DNA from: a virus | Length of the DNA stretch: 27,316 nt | IMG/VR virus record: IMGVR_UViG_3300028025_004775 | Span: 1 to 27,316 of that record | Reading direction: 5' to 3' (one strand) | Shown: positions 13,821 through 21,176 of the stretch, piece after piece | How the letters are laid out: each line of letters begins with the position of its first letter | How positions within the stretch are numbered: the first letter of the stretch is position 1 | The notes under the pieces: model-generated | The model's input: only the letters and a program-made list of their open reading frames with translations | The model's database searches: none | What the model was told of the DNA's origin: nothing | Position numbers and translations under genes: made by a program

Positions 13821-15131
13821 ATGAAGCAAACAACAAAATTTAGTATTGTAAACGTTCAAAATAATGGGTTACCAATGGTAAGTGAGGATACAAAATCTCG
13901 CTATCAATGGGTTCCTTTCGGTGCATACGGACAAGATGATTTCTTTGGTGCAGTAACAACTGCATATAATTGTAGTACAACAAACGCAGCATGTATTGAA
14001 GGATTAGCAGATTTAATCTTTGGTAAAGGATTATATAGTAAAGATGAAAACTTTAATGAGATTCTATCTAAAGTAATTCCACAAGAAGAAACAAAGAGAG
14101 TATCATTTGATTTGAAACTATATGGTAATGCAGCATATCAAGTTTATTGGAATGATGAACATACTAAGATTATAAAAATGTATCACATACCTGTTCAAAA
14201 CTTAAGAGCAGAGAAGTTATACAATGAACCAAAAATAAAAACGTATTACTATTGTACAGATTGGAACGATAATAAAGCAGTAAAGAATAAAAAATCTATT
14301 CCTGCTTTTGGAACTTCTAAAGATAAAATGGAAATCCTTTATATTAAACATTATACACCAGGTTTGTATTACTATTCTCTACCTGATTGGATTTCAGCAT
14401 TACAATTTGGTTTAAGTGAAGGAGAAATCTCTAACTTACATTACAACAATATTACAAATGGTTTCTTACCTTCAGTAATGATTAACTTCAACAATGGAGT
14501 TCCAGCACCTGAAGAAAGACAAACAATAGAGGATTTATTACAGGCTAAGTTCACAGGAACGGATAACGCGGGTAGATTTATGGTATCGTTTAATGATGAT
14601 GCAGCAAATAAACCTACATTAGATATAATCGATATCAGTAACTTACATGAGAAATATCAGTATGTTGCAGAATATATACAAGATAGAATATTGGTGGCAC
14701 ATAGAGTAACATCACCTTTATTATTTGGTATCAGAGATAAAGGAAATGGTTTCAGTTCTCAATCAGAGGAAATGAAAACTGCATTCAGTATCTTACAAAC
14801 AATGACAATTGCACCTTTCCAAAACATTATCTTAAACGCATTAGATATGGCATTAACAGAAGGTGGATATAATAATTTAGAATTATACTTTGACCAGTTA
14901 ACTCCATTAGTAATTCTTTCAGAAACAGCAGAAGAAACGGGTCAAACTATTGAAGAAGTTCAACAAGATACAAATGAAAGTATGGAAAATCCTTCAACAG
15001 TAGAAGAAGATAAAGGTGCAACAATAGATGATGGGAGTGTAGAAACAGATAACGAAATTACTTCAACACCTGAAGCATTTGTTAAACCAACTTTCTTTGA
15101 ACAAGAATACGAAATAATAAAACAAAAATAA
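13821..15131 (+). CDS. Portal protein
   Basis: 436 residues. The N-terminal half contains AACIEGLADLIFGKGLY (helix and wing entry), FDLKLYGNAAYQVYW, HIPVQNLRAEK and the short beta motifs usual in portal wings. The central part has LPDWISALQFGLSEGEISNLHYNNI-x-NGFLPSV, a stem-like helix, and EYIQDRILVAHRVTSPLLFGI followed by GNGFSSQSEEMKTAF, the clip/crown order seen in PBSX- and SPP1-like portals. It ends with an acidic, low-complexity tail (residues about 370-420). The portal forms the dodecameric channel for DNA entry and head-tail joining. It lies downstream of the capsid gene rather than next to TerL. Confidence 0.85.
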   Translation: MKQTTKFSIVNVQNNGLPMVSEDTKSRYQWVPFGAYGQDDFFGAVTTAYNCSTTNAACIEGLADLIFGKGLYSKDENFNEILSKVIPQEETKRVSFDLKLYGNAAYQVYWNDEHTKIIKMYHIPVQNLRAEKLYNEPKIKTYYYCTDWNDNKAVKNKKSIPAFGTSKDKMEILYIKHYTPGLYYYSLPDWISALQFGLSEGEISNLHYNNITNGFLPSVMINFNNGVPAPEERQTIEDLLQAKFTGTDNAGRFMVSFNDDAANKPTLDIIDISNLHEKYQYVAEYIQDRILVAHRVTSPLLFGIRDKGNGFSSQSEEMKTAFSILQTMTIAPFQNIILNALDMALTEGGYNNLELYFDQLTPLVILSETAEETGQTIEEVQQDTNESMENPSTVEEDKGATIDDGSVETDNEITSTPEAFVKPTFFEQEYEIIKQK

Positions 15132-15134
15132 GAT

Positions 15135-15653
15135 ATGGCTTACGCTCTTTTTATAACAAGAAACGATATCATAAAGAACTCACCATTGCAAGGAGCAATC
15201 GATGCAGATGCTTTGTTACCCTTTATGAGAACTGCACAAGATAAGTACTTAAAGAATTTATTAGGAACAGTTTTATTTGAATTTTTACAAGATAGAATCA
15301 CTGCAAATACAGTTAGTACTTTATCGGTATATTATCAAGACCTTTTAAATGATTATATTAAGAATTCATTAATATGGTATGGTTGTGTAGAATATATTCC
15401 ATTCAGTTCAATTCAATTTAAATCTAATGGTGCAGTTAAACAACAAAGTGAACAAGCAGTAACACCATCAAAGAGTGAGATTGATTATCTTTTGAATAAA
15501 GCATTGAATAACGCAGATTATTACGCATTGAGATTACAAAACTATTTGATAGCATATTCAAATGAGATACCTCAATACTTAGAATCAGTTGGTAACCAAA
15601 CACAAATATATCCTGACCAAACGAATCAATACTTTGGTGGAATACAATTATAA
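15135..15653 (+). CDS. Head-tail connector (DUF6712-like adaptor)
   Basis: 172 residues, mostly helical. It begins FITRNDIIKNSPLQGAIDADALLPFMRTAQDKYLKNLLG in outline, which matches the DUF6712-type neck proteins of Bacteroidetes phages and the general shape of gp6/gp15 adaptors: N-terminal helices that bind the portal, and a middle LLNDYIKNSLIWYGCVEYIPF helix. The C terminus, NQTQIYPDQTNQYFGGIQL, is extended. Position three bases after the portal gene supports a connector role at the portal ring. Confidence 0.7.
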   Translation: MAYALFITRNDIIKNSPLQGAIDADALLPFMRTAQDKYLKNLLGTVLFEFLQDRITANTVSTLSVYYQDLLNDYIKNSLIWYGCVEYIPFSSIQFKSNGAVKQQSEQAVTPSKSEIDYLLNKALNNADYYALRLQNYLIAYSNEIPQYLESVGNQTQIYPDQTNQYFGGIQL

Positions 15654-15658
15654 TAACT

Positions 15659-16528
15659 ATGAGTCAACAAATTGTTCATAATACCGGTATAAATTATACA
15701 CTATACTACAACATTCTTAATTATTTTAGAACAATACTTAAGAATCATCCTTCTATTGGAGTTGCAACATATGGTGATTTAACTGATTTTGATACAAAGG
15801 AATTTCCGGCATATCCTGTTGGGAATGTATTGATTACTAATTCTGAATTTGGTACTAATGTAACAACATATACAGTTCAGTTAACGGTAGCAGATAAAAT
15901 TAAAAATAAGAATAACGAATCATCAGGTTCTCTTAATCAACAAAGTATAGATTACTTCAAAGGTGTAGATGATACAATTGATATACACAATAACACATTG
16001 GGTATCCTAAACGATTTAACATCATATACACAAAGAGGAGTAGCAGGGTTTGAGATAGATGGAGAAATCAGTTGTGTTCCGTTCTCAGATAGGTTTAACA
16101 ACGGTCTGGCGGGATGGGTGGCAACCTTTAGCCTAACTACTCACAATGATAAAAATCGTTGTCTTTTTTTTTTAGTTAATCCTTCCGGTAGTGGTTATGT
16201 AATTGAAGAGTGTGAGACGGGTGATAGATATAAAGCGGTATTGAATGAGAGTGGGAGTATAGGACAGGTATTTAGTAGTAAGTATACTTTGGATTCAAAT
16301 GGTGGAACAACTTCGTATGATAACTTAAAGTGTTATACGATTTTAGAACAAATAAATGATACTGATGATTGGGATTTTGTTAACTTAAAAGTATTAGCAT
16401 TACCATTCACTAATTATGGAACGTGTGAAGTGTGTGAGTTGTGGATTTCACCAAAGATATGGAGTACAACACCACAAACATGGAATAGTGGTTCAAACGT
16501 AGTAACGAGGACATGGTCACAAAATTAA
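15659..16528 (+). CDS. Neck or tail-terminator protein with extra C-terminal domain
   Basis: 289 residues in two parts. Residues 1-168 look like a complete neck/tail-completion protein: ILNYFRTILKNHPSIG, FPAYPVGNVLITNSEFGTN, TYTVQLTVADKIKNKN, LGILNDLTSYTQ and a last strand GWVATFSLTTHNDKNRC. Then comes a T10 run (16164-16173). The zero frame reads through into 115 residues of a cysteine-bearing beta-rich domain (YVIEECETGDRY, GQVFSSKY, KCYTILE, YGTCEVCELW). A -1 slip gives stop after F-S and a +1 slip gives stop at once, so slippage would make a short form of 171-173 residues, close to the ordinary size of this family. The extra domain resembles Cys-flanked decoration modules of phage tails. 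Family call moderate; two-form model is inference. Confidence 0.7.
   Translation: MSQQIVHNTGINYTLYYNILNYFRTILKNHPSIGVATYGDLTDFDTKEFPAYPVGNVLITNSEFGTNVTTYTVQLTVADKIKNKNNESSGSLNQQSIDYFKGVDDTIDIHNNTLGILNDLTSYTQRGVAGFEIDGEISCVPFSDRFNNGLAGWVATFSLTTHNDKNRCLFFLVNPSGSGYVIEECETGDRYKAVLNESGSIGQVFSSKYTLDSNGGTTSYDNLKCYTILEQINDTDDWDFVNLKVLALPFTNYGTCEVCELWISPKIWSTTPQTWNSGSNVVTRTWSQN
16164..16173 (+). other. T10 slippery run at domain boundary
   Basis: Ten T in the phase C-TT TTT TTT TT-A. Only the unshifted frame is open; TAG (16173-16175) and AGT TAA (16174-16179) close the two others immediately. It lies exactly between the conserved core and the added domain. Confidence 0.55.
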
Positions 16529-16548
16529 AATATAAAAAACGAATATAA

Positions 16549-18081
16549 ATGGGAAGTTTAAGTAATTTATACATATCACAGAGTTTCATATCTCTATTAC
16601 ACTTAGGGAGTGATAACACTGCTAGTTCTACACTAACTGCAATTCAGGATGGTTTAGGAAATAGTATTGGTGTATCAGTTAATACAGCAGGTGATGTTGC
16701 ATTAGCAGGAACATTAAATATTAAAAGAGGTTTAGATATAACTGGCTCTGTTAAAATAAATACAGCGGTAACAGCATCTACTCAACAATTTGTAAATAGT
16801 GGTAATCAATTTACTGATAACATTATTAGAATTACAGGTTCTTATGATAGTGGTAGTACGGCAAATCCAGGTGTATATCAAATACAAAATGGTTGGAAGT
16901 GTTACGGACCAGGTTTAGGTGATGATGGTGCAACGGTAATAGCAAATGATTATGTTCCAGCAACAGGTTGGAGATTTACAATAGATAAGAATACGGCAGT
17001 ATGGTTTGGTTTATATAACTTTACTGACCCTAATGTTCAATATTATAATTTCGCAGTGAGTGGAAGTGAAGATATTACAGGTTCATTGTGGGTAAGAGAT
17101 AAAATAACTGCAACAGATATAAGTGCAAGTAATAGTATAAGTGCAAGTAACTTATATGTTAGAGGTAGAATATCAGCATACGAATTAGATGTAACAATAG
17201 AAAGTTCTTCTATTATCTTTACAAGTGGTTCTAATATATTAGGTGATGAAGCAAATGTAGATACACAAACCCTAATAGGTAGAGTTATAGTAAGTGGCAG
17301 TTTAGAAGTAACAGGAAGTACAAGAATCAATGGTAACGTAGATAGTACAGGTTCATTAAAAGTAACATCTGATATTAGTTCTTCAACAATTAGTGGTATC
17401 GGTAATGTAACTTTATATTCTCAATCAGTAGATAGTAGATTAGATTTATTAGAAAACTTTAGTTCATCTCAATATAAAGCAGATAGTGCAAGTTTCCAAT
17501 CACAGATTACAACTAATAGTGCATCATTTGCAGCATATAGTTCTTCATTAGTAGCAACATTTGCAACTAACGCATATGTAAATTCAGTATCTCAATCATT
17601 AAATACATTTACTGCATCTCAAGATTTTAAGAATACTACATTTGCAACTACTGGTTCAAATTCATTTAATGGTAATCAAATAATCAGCGGCAGTTTATTT
17701 TTATCATCATCTTCAACAACAGAATTAACTGTAATAGGAAATTCAATATTTAGTGGGTCTGTTAATGGTGTAGTTATCCCTATAACGATAAGTTCAAATA
17801 CAGCAAGTATGGATTGTACTTTAGGAAATTTCTTTACATTACAATTACCAAATACAGGTTCTACTTTCTTAAATCCAACAAATATAAGACCAGGAGAAAC
17901 AATTTCATTAAGAATTACACAAGGTACAAATATTACTTCTGTTACATATCCAACAACAATTAAATTTCCATTTGGATTTCCATATGGTGCAACGGCTGTA
18001 ACTAGTTCAGTTGATATTTTAACTTTTATATCTTATGATAGTTCATCATTGTATGGTGTAGCAGTTAATAGATTAGTATAA
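16549..18081 (+). CDS. Second tail fibre protein with shared repeats
   Basis: 510 residues. The N terminus SLSNLYISQSFISLLHLGSDN may anchor to the tail. A beta-rich region with VYQIQNGWKCYGPGLGDD and DNIIRITGSYDSGS follows, then shaft units with ISASN, SGS, TGS turns, SSQYKADSASF and the block TASQDFKNTTFATTGSN (about residues 355-371) nearly identical to the fibre at 7878. The C terminus (ISSNTASMDCTLGNFFTLQLPNTGSTF, then GETISLRITQG, then a beta end with FPFGFPYGATAVTSS) is the type found at the tips of many marine and Bacteroidetes phage fibres. Likely a side or central fibre. Start ATG 16549, 20 bases after the previous stop. Confidence 0.75.
   Translation: MGSLSNLYISQSFISLLHLGSDNTASSTLTAIQDGLGNSIGVSVNTAGDVALAGTLNIKRGLDITGSVKINTAVTASTQQFVNSGNQFTDNIIRITGSYDSGSTANPGVYQIQNGWKCYGPGLGDDGATVIANDYVPATGWRFTIDKNTAVWFGLYNFTDPNVQYYNFAVSGSEDITGSLWVRDKITATDISASNSISASNLYVRGRISAYELDVTIESSSIIFTSGSNILGDEANVDTQTLIGRVIVSGSLEVTGSTRINGNVDSTGSLKVTSDISSSTISGIGNVTLYSQSVDSRLDLLENFSSSQYKADSASFQSQITTNSASFAAYSSSLVATFATNAYVNSVSQSLNTFTASQDFKNTTFATTGSNSFNGNQIISGSLFLSSSSTTELTVIGNSIFSGSVNGVVIPITISSNTASMDCTLGNFFTLQLPNTGSTFLNPTNIRPGETISLRITQGTNITSVTYPTTIKFPFGFPYGATAVTSSVDILTFISYDSSSLYGVAVNRLV
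17611..17695 (+). repeat. Fibre DNA repeat shared with gene at 7878
   Basis: Encodes TASQDFKNTTFATTGSN, with F-x-GNQIISGS after it, and shares long identical runs with 8106-8189 and 8577-8622 (for example AAGATTTTAAGAATACTACA). The distance of about 9 kb between copies could allow recombination between fibre genes. Confidence 0.75.
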
Positions 18082-18096
18082 TAAAATAAATTAATT

Positions 18097-19608
18097 ATGT
18101 ATATACCTTTTGGATTTGAAGAAAATATTGGTAGTTGTATTACAGCAGTTGGTGGTGATTATATTGGTACGTTTGTATCAGGTGGTATTACTTATAAGTT
18201 TCATGAATTTATTCAACCAGGTACGAGTTCATTTCAAGTATTAAATGGTTCGGTTAGTAATGCAAATATATTATTAATTGCAGCTGGTGGAGCCGGTGGA
18301 AGTTCAAGTGTAGCAAATAGTAGGTTTGGTGGTGGTGGAGGAGCTGGTGAAGTATTTTATACATCATCTGTTTCATTAACATATGGTTCTGTATATACAA
18401 TAAGAGTAGGGGATATGGCGATTAACAATGGAACAAGAGGACAAGACAGTGTAATAAATGGTCCAAGTTTAAGTAATATTACAGTATTAGGTGGTGGTTT
18501 TGGTGGTTCTGATGGAAGTGCAAATGGTAAAAATGGAGGTAGTGGTGGTGGTGGAATTGGAGCAGGTTCCTCAGGTGGTTCTCATATAGGAAGTTATATA
18601 GGAAAAAATGGTGCAGGTGGTGTTACCATATCAACTACACAATATGGTGCAGGAGGAGGAGGAGCTGGACAAAATGCTGGTACAAATGGTCTTTATACTG
18701 GAGGAGATGGATTAGTATTTAATATGACAGGTGATAATAGATATTATGCAGGTGGTGCAGGAGGACTATTAGCTTTACCTTCAATTCGAAATGGAGAAGG
18801 TCAAGAATGGTTTGGTGGTGGTGGTACACCAGCACAAGGTGCAATGGGACCGCCAAACCAATTTGCTGGCGGTAGGGGTAAAAATGGATGTTGCATAATT
18901 ACATATCCATATAGTACAGAGTGTCAATCTCAACCTATTCCAACAGATGTTGTTAGAAGTGGATTAATTATTTATAATGCTAGTTCATCATTTAGTGCAA
19001 GTACATGGTACGATATTAGTGGAAATGGTAATGATGCATTAGTAAGTGGTTCAACAATGAGCTCATCTGGATCATTAGGATGGGAATTTAATGGAACTGA
19101 TAATTTTATAACTTATCCAAACCCTGTTTTATTTAGTTCAGCATCAATTCCACCAGCAAATGTTTTTACATTGCAATGGTATGGTTCAATGTATAATGAT
19201 GGTATTACTAGATTTTTATTTACTAAAAGAGATGGACTTGGATGGGATACACTATGGTCAGCAGGTGCAGGAGCCATTATATATAGAGGTCCTGGTGGAC
19301 TTGATAAAGAAATATATGGTATAGGAAATGTATCAGAAAAAACATTATGGACATTAATAGTATATGATCTAGCTGGAATAAGTGGTGAAGTTGTGTATTT
19401 ATATAAAAATGGAAGTTATGTTGGTGAATTAAGTGGGGGATTTACTAATAATTTTGATTATAATTCAACCATACCACTTACATTTGGTTGGAATGCAAAT
19501 ACAGATGCAACTTATTTCAAAGGAGCTATATCTGATTTATTAGTATATAATAGACCACTATCACAAGTAGAAATAGCTAATAATTATTTATATTTAAGTT
19601 CTTTATAG
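18097..19608 (+). CDS. Adhesin: glycine-rich domain plus LamG-like domain
   Basis: 503 residues. Residues about 60-270 form a glycine-rich region with many GGGG, GGAGG and NGG clusters separated by short hydrophobic strands (ILLIAAGGAGGSS, FGGGGGAGEVFY, CCIITYPY at the end). This resembles the polyglycine sandwich of phage fibre-tip adhesins such as T-even gp38. Residues about 285-500 match a concanavalin/laminin-G-like fold: GLIIYNASSSFSASTWYDISGNGNDA, WEFNGTDNFITY, LQWYGSMYNDG, VYLYKNG, and a final GAISDLLVYNRPLSQVEIANNY. Both domains bind surface sugars in other systems, so this is the best receptor-binding candidate. Its stop TAG shares one base with the GTG start of the next gene. Confidence 0.8.
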   Translation: MYIPFGFEENIGSCITAVGGDYIGTFVSGGITYKFHEFIQPGTSSFQVLNGSVSNANILLIAAGGAGGSSSVANSRFGGGGGAGEVFYTSSVSLTYGSVYTIRVGDMAINNGTRGQDSVINGPSLSNITVLGGGFGGSDGSANGKNGGSGGGGIGAGSSGGSHIGSYIGKNGAGGVTISTTQYGAGGGGAGQNAGTNGLYTGGDGLVFNMTGDNRYYAGGAGGLLALPSIRNGEGQEWFGGGGTPAQGAMGPPNQFAGGRGKNGCCIITYPYSTECQSQPIPTDVVRSGLIIYNASSSFSASTWYDISGNGNDALVSGSTMSSSGSLGWEFNGTDNFITYPNPVLFSSASIPPANVFTLQWYGSMYNDGITRFLFTKRDGLGWDTLWSAGAGAIIYRGPGGLDKEIYGIGNVSEKTLWTLIVYDLAGISGEVVYLYKNGSYVGELSGGFTNNFDYNSTIPLTFGWNANTDATYFKGAISDLLVYNRPLSQVEIANNYLYLSSL

Positions 19609-19973
19609 TGGCAACCTTAAACCAAATATCAACCACCCTCAAAAACTTAGCACAACTAAATGTGCAAAGAGGACCTACTCGCGCAGTTAAGACGGGTAAG
19701 TTAAGAGATTCAATAAATGTAAAGTATAATAAGATTGGTGATTTCGGTGCAGTGTTTGATTTGAATTCAGTTGATTATGGTGTGTATGTAAACTTTGGTA
19801 CATTCAGAATGGCAGCAAGGCCTTTTGCAACGAATGCGGCAAACGCAGATGAGTTCAAAGCATTAGTTGATGATTATGTTAACAAAACAGTTGTAGTTAC
19901 CGTATTGGATACTGCAATGAATAGAATTAATAAATCTATGAAAGGATTTAGTACACCTTCAAATACTTTTTAA
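19608..19973 (+). CDS. HK97 gp10-like head-tail joining protein
   Basis: 121 residues beginning at GTG 19608, which overlaps the previous TAG by one base. Helical N terminus (LNQISTTLKNLAQLN), then GKLRDSINVKYNKIGDFGAVFDLNSVDYGVYVNFGTFRMAARPF in outline. The beta segment S-I-x-V, Y-x-x-Y-V-x-FGT, A-x-PF is the signature of HK97 gp10/neck-type proteins, which cap the tube and join it to the head. It is separated from the other neck genes by two fibre genes, so fibre genes may have been inserted into the neck block. Confidence 0.75.
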   Translation: MATLNQISTTLKNLAQLNVQRGPTRAVKTGKLRDSINVKYNKIGDFGAVFDLNSVDYGVYVNFGTFRMAARPFATNAANADEFKALVDDYVNKTVVVTVLDTAMNRINKSMKGFSTPSNTF

Positions 19974-19975
19974 GT

Positions 19976-19998
19976 TTCAATGGTTAATATCTATATAA
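19976..19998 (+). promoter_or_regulatory. Gap motif copy, diverged
   Basis: TTCAATGG (19976-19983) followed by TTAATATCTATATAAAC, 13 bases before the start at 20012. It matches the copy at 13433 through TTAATATC, with an inserted T, and keeps ATATAAACAA. Confidence 0.5.
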
Positions 19999-20011
19999 AC
20001 AAAGTATATAG

Positions 20012-21175
20012 ATGTCAATTTCAATAACACAAAATCCGGCGGCGGTTTCTTTAGCACAATCACCGATAATTTTTACGGTTGCAGAAAGTAATGGTGCATT
20101 AATTACCTCATCTTCTTTTCAATATGTTGGTGAATTATATTATTGGACAGGTTCTGCGAGTAGTAGTGGTAGTGCAGATTATACAATAAGTAAATTTCCA
20201 AATACAGCAACGGTTGGTATCTTTGATTTGAATAGAATCATTAACTCAACACTTACAGATTTATTAATACAAAATACTTCTAATGTAGTATATTTCAACG
20301 TATGGTTTTATACTCAATACTATAATGGTAGTTCATTTGTAACAGGTAGTAATGTTCAATCATCTACTTATAAAGCATTAGATGGATATGGTATATTTCC
20401 TGAACCAATAGGACAAGAACTTTATGCTAAAAGTATTCATTTCCCTTTATTAACAGATGCACCTACAACACAAAGTGTATTAATTGAAGATGGAGGTTAT
20501 AGTGGATTATATATTGGTTCAGCAGGAAGTGCAACTGTTCCAACTAAATTAGTTTATACATCTAACTTAGGTACAGCAGAAACTTATTTTACAGCATCAA
20601 CTGCAACATCAGGTCAAATAGTAACTTATGGAAGTGCACCAACAGCTGGTCAATTTCCTATTTCTATATACGGACCTAATTTAGAATATTATACAATTCA
20701 AGCATACTCAGGTTCAATTCCATTAAGTATACCAACAAGATATGAAGTAGTTTGTAAACAAAAATATCCAAACGTAAGAATAAGTTGGAAAAATAGATAC
20801 GGACAATTTGATTGGTATTCATTCTATATGGTAAATAGAAAATCATTTCAAACAACTAAGAAAACATATCAACCACAATTAGGAACATGGGAAGGGGCAA
20901 CTCTTAGTTATCAATCATATGATAGTTCAAATTTAAACTATATTGTAGATAGTTCACAAACACTGCAAGTAAATAGTTGGTGGTTAACGGATGATTATAA
21001 TGATTGGTTAAAACAATTGATGGTAAGTGATGAAATATATTGGTGGGATACTATTGGAGCAAGACCTTTAACTATTGCAACTTCAAATATACAATTTAAG
21101 ACCGGTGTGAATGATAAATTAATACAATATCAATTTGATTTCAACTTAGGTCAGAACTATAAACTTATAATGTAA
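20012..21175 (+). CDS. Tail protein, baseplate or distal-tail type
   Basis: 387 residues. Beta-rich N terminus (SISITQNPAAVSLAQSPIIFTV) of a type common to Bacteroidetes phage tail proteins; the centre has NVWFYTQYYNGSSF; and the C-terminal part reads RYEVVCKQKYPNVRISWKNRYGQFDWYSFYMVNRKSF in outline. The segment YP-x-[VI]-R-I-x-W-x-N-x-[YF]-G-x-[FW]-D is the most conserved mark and occurs in a tail protein placed upstream of a large tail protein in related genomes as I recall. Function within the tail tip is inferred. It begins after a gap motif and is coupled to the next gene by TAATATG. Confidence 0.65.
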   Translation: MSISITQNPAAVSLAQSPIIFTVAESNGALITSSSFQYVGELYYWTGSASSSGSADYTISKFPNTATVGIFDLNRIINSTLTDLLIQNTSNVVYFNVWFYTQYYNGSSFVTGSNVQSSTYKALDGYGIFPEPIGQELYAKSIHFPLLTDAPTTQSVLIEDGGYSGLYIGSAGSATVPTKLVYTSNLGTAETYFTASTATSGQIVTYGSAPTAGQFPISIYGPNLEYYTIQAYSGSIPLSIPTRYEVVCKQKYPNVRISWKNRYGQFDWYSFYMVNRKSFQTTKKTYQPQLGTWEGATLSYQSYDSSNLNYIVDSSQTLQVNSWWLTDDYNDWLKQLMVSDEIYWWDTIGARPLTIATSNIQFKTGVNDKLIQYQFDFNLGQNYKLIM

Positions 21176-21176
21176 T

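Noticed and set aside
16140-16180. T10 run as a sequencing homopolymer error
   Set aside because: Ten T keeps a 115-codon frame with plausible domain character and conserved cysteines; nine or eleven would stop immediately. Error cannot be excluded without reads, but the open frame argues against it.
18260-18900. Glycine-rich repeats as a collagen-like domain
   Set aside because: Glycines come in clusters (GGGG, GGAGG) and not in a regular G-x-y period, so a polyglycine-sandwich adhesin fits better.
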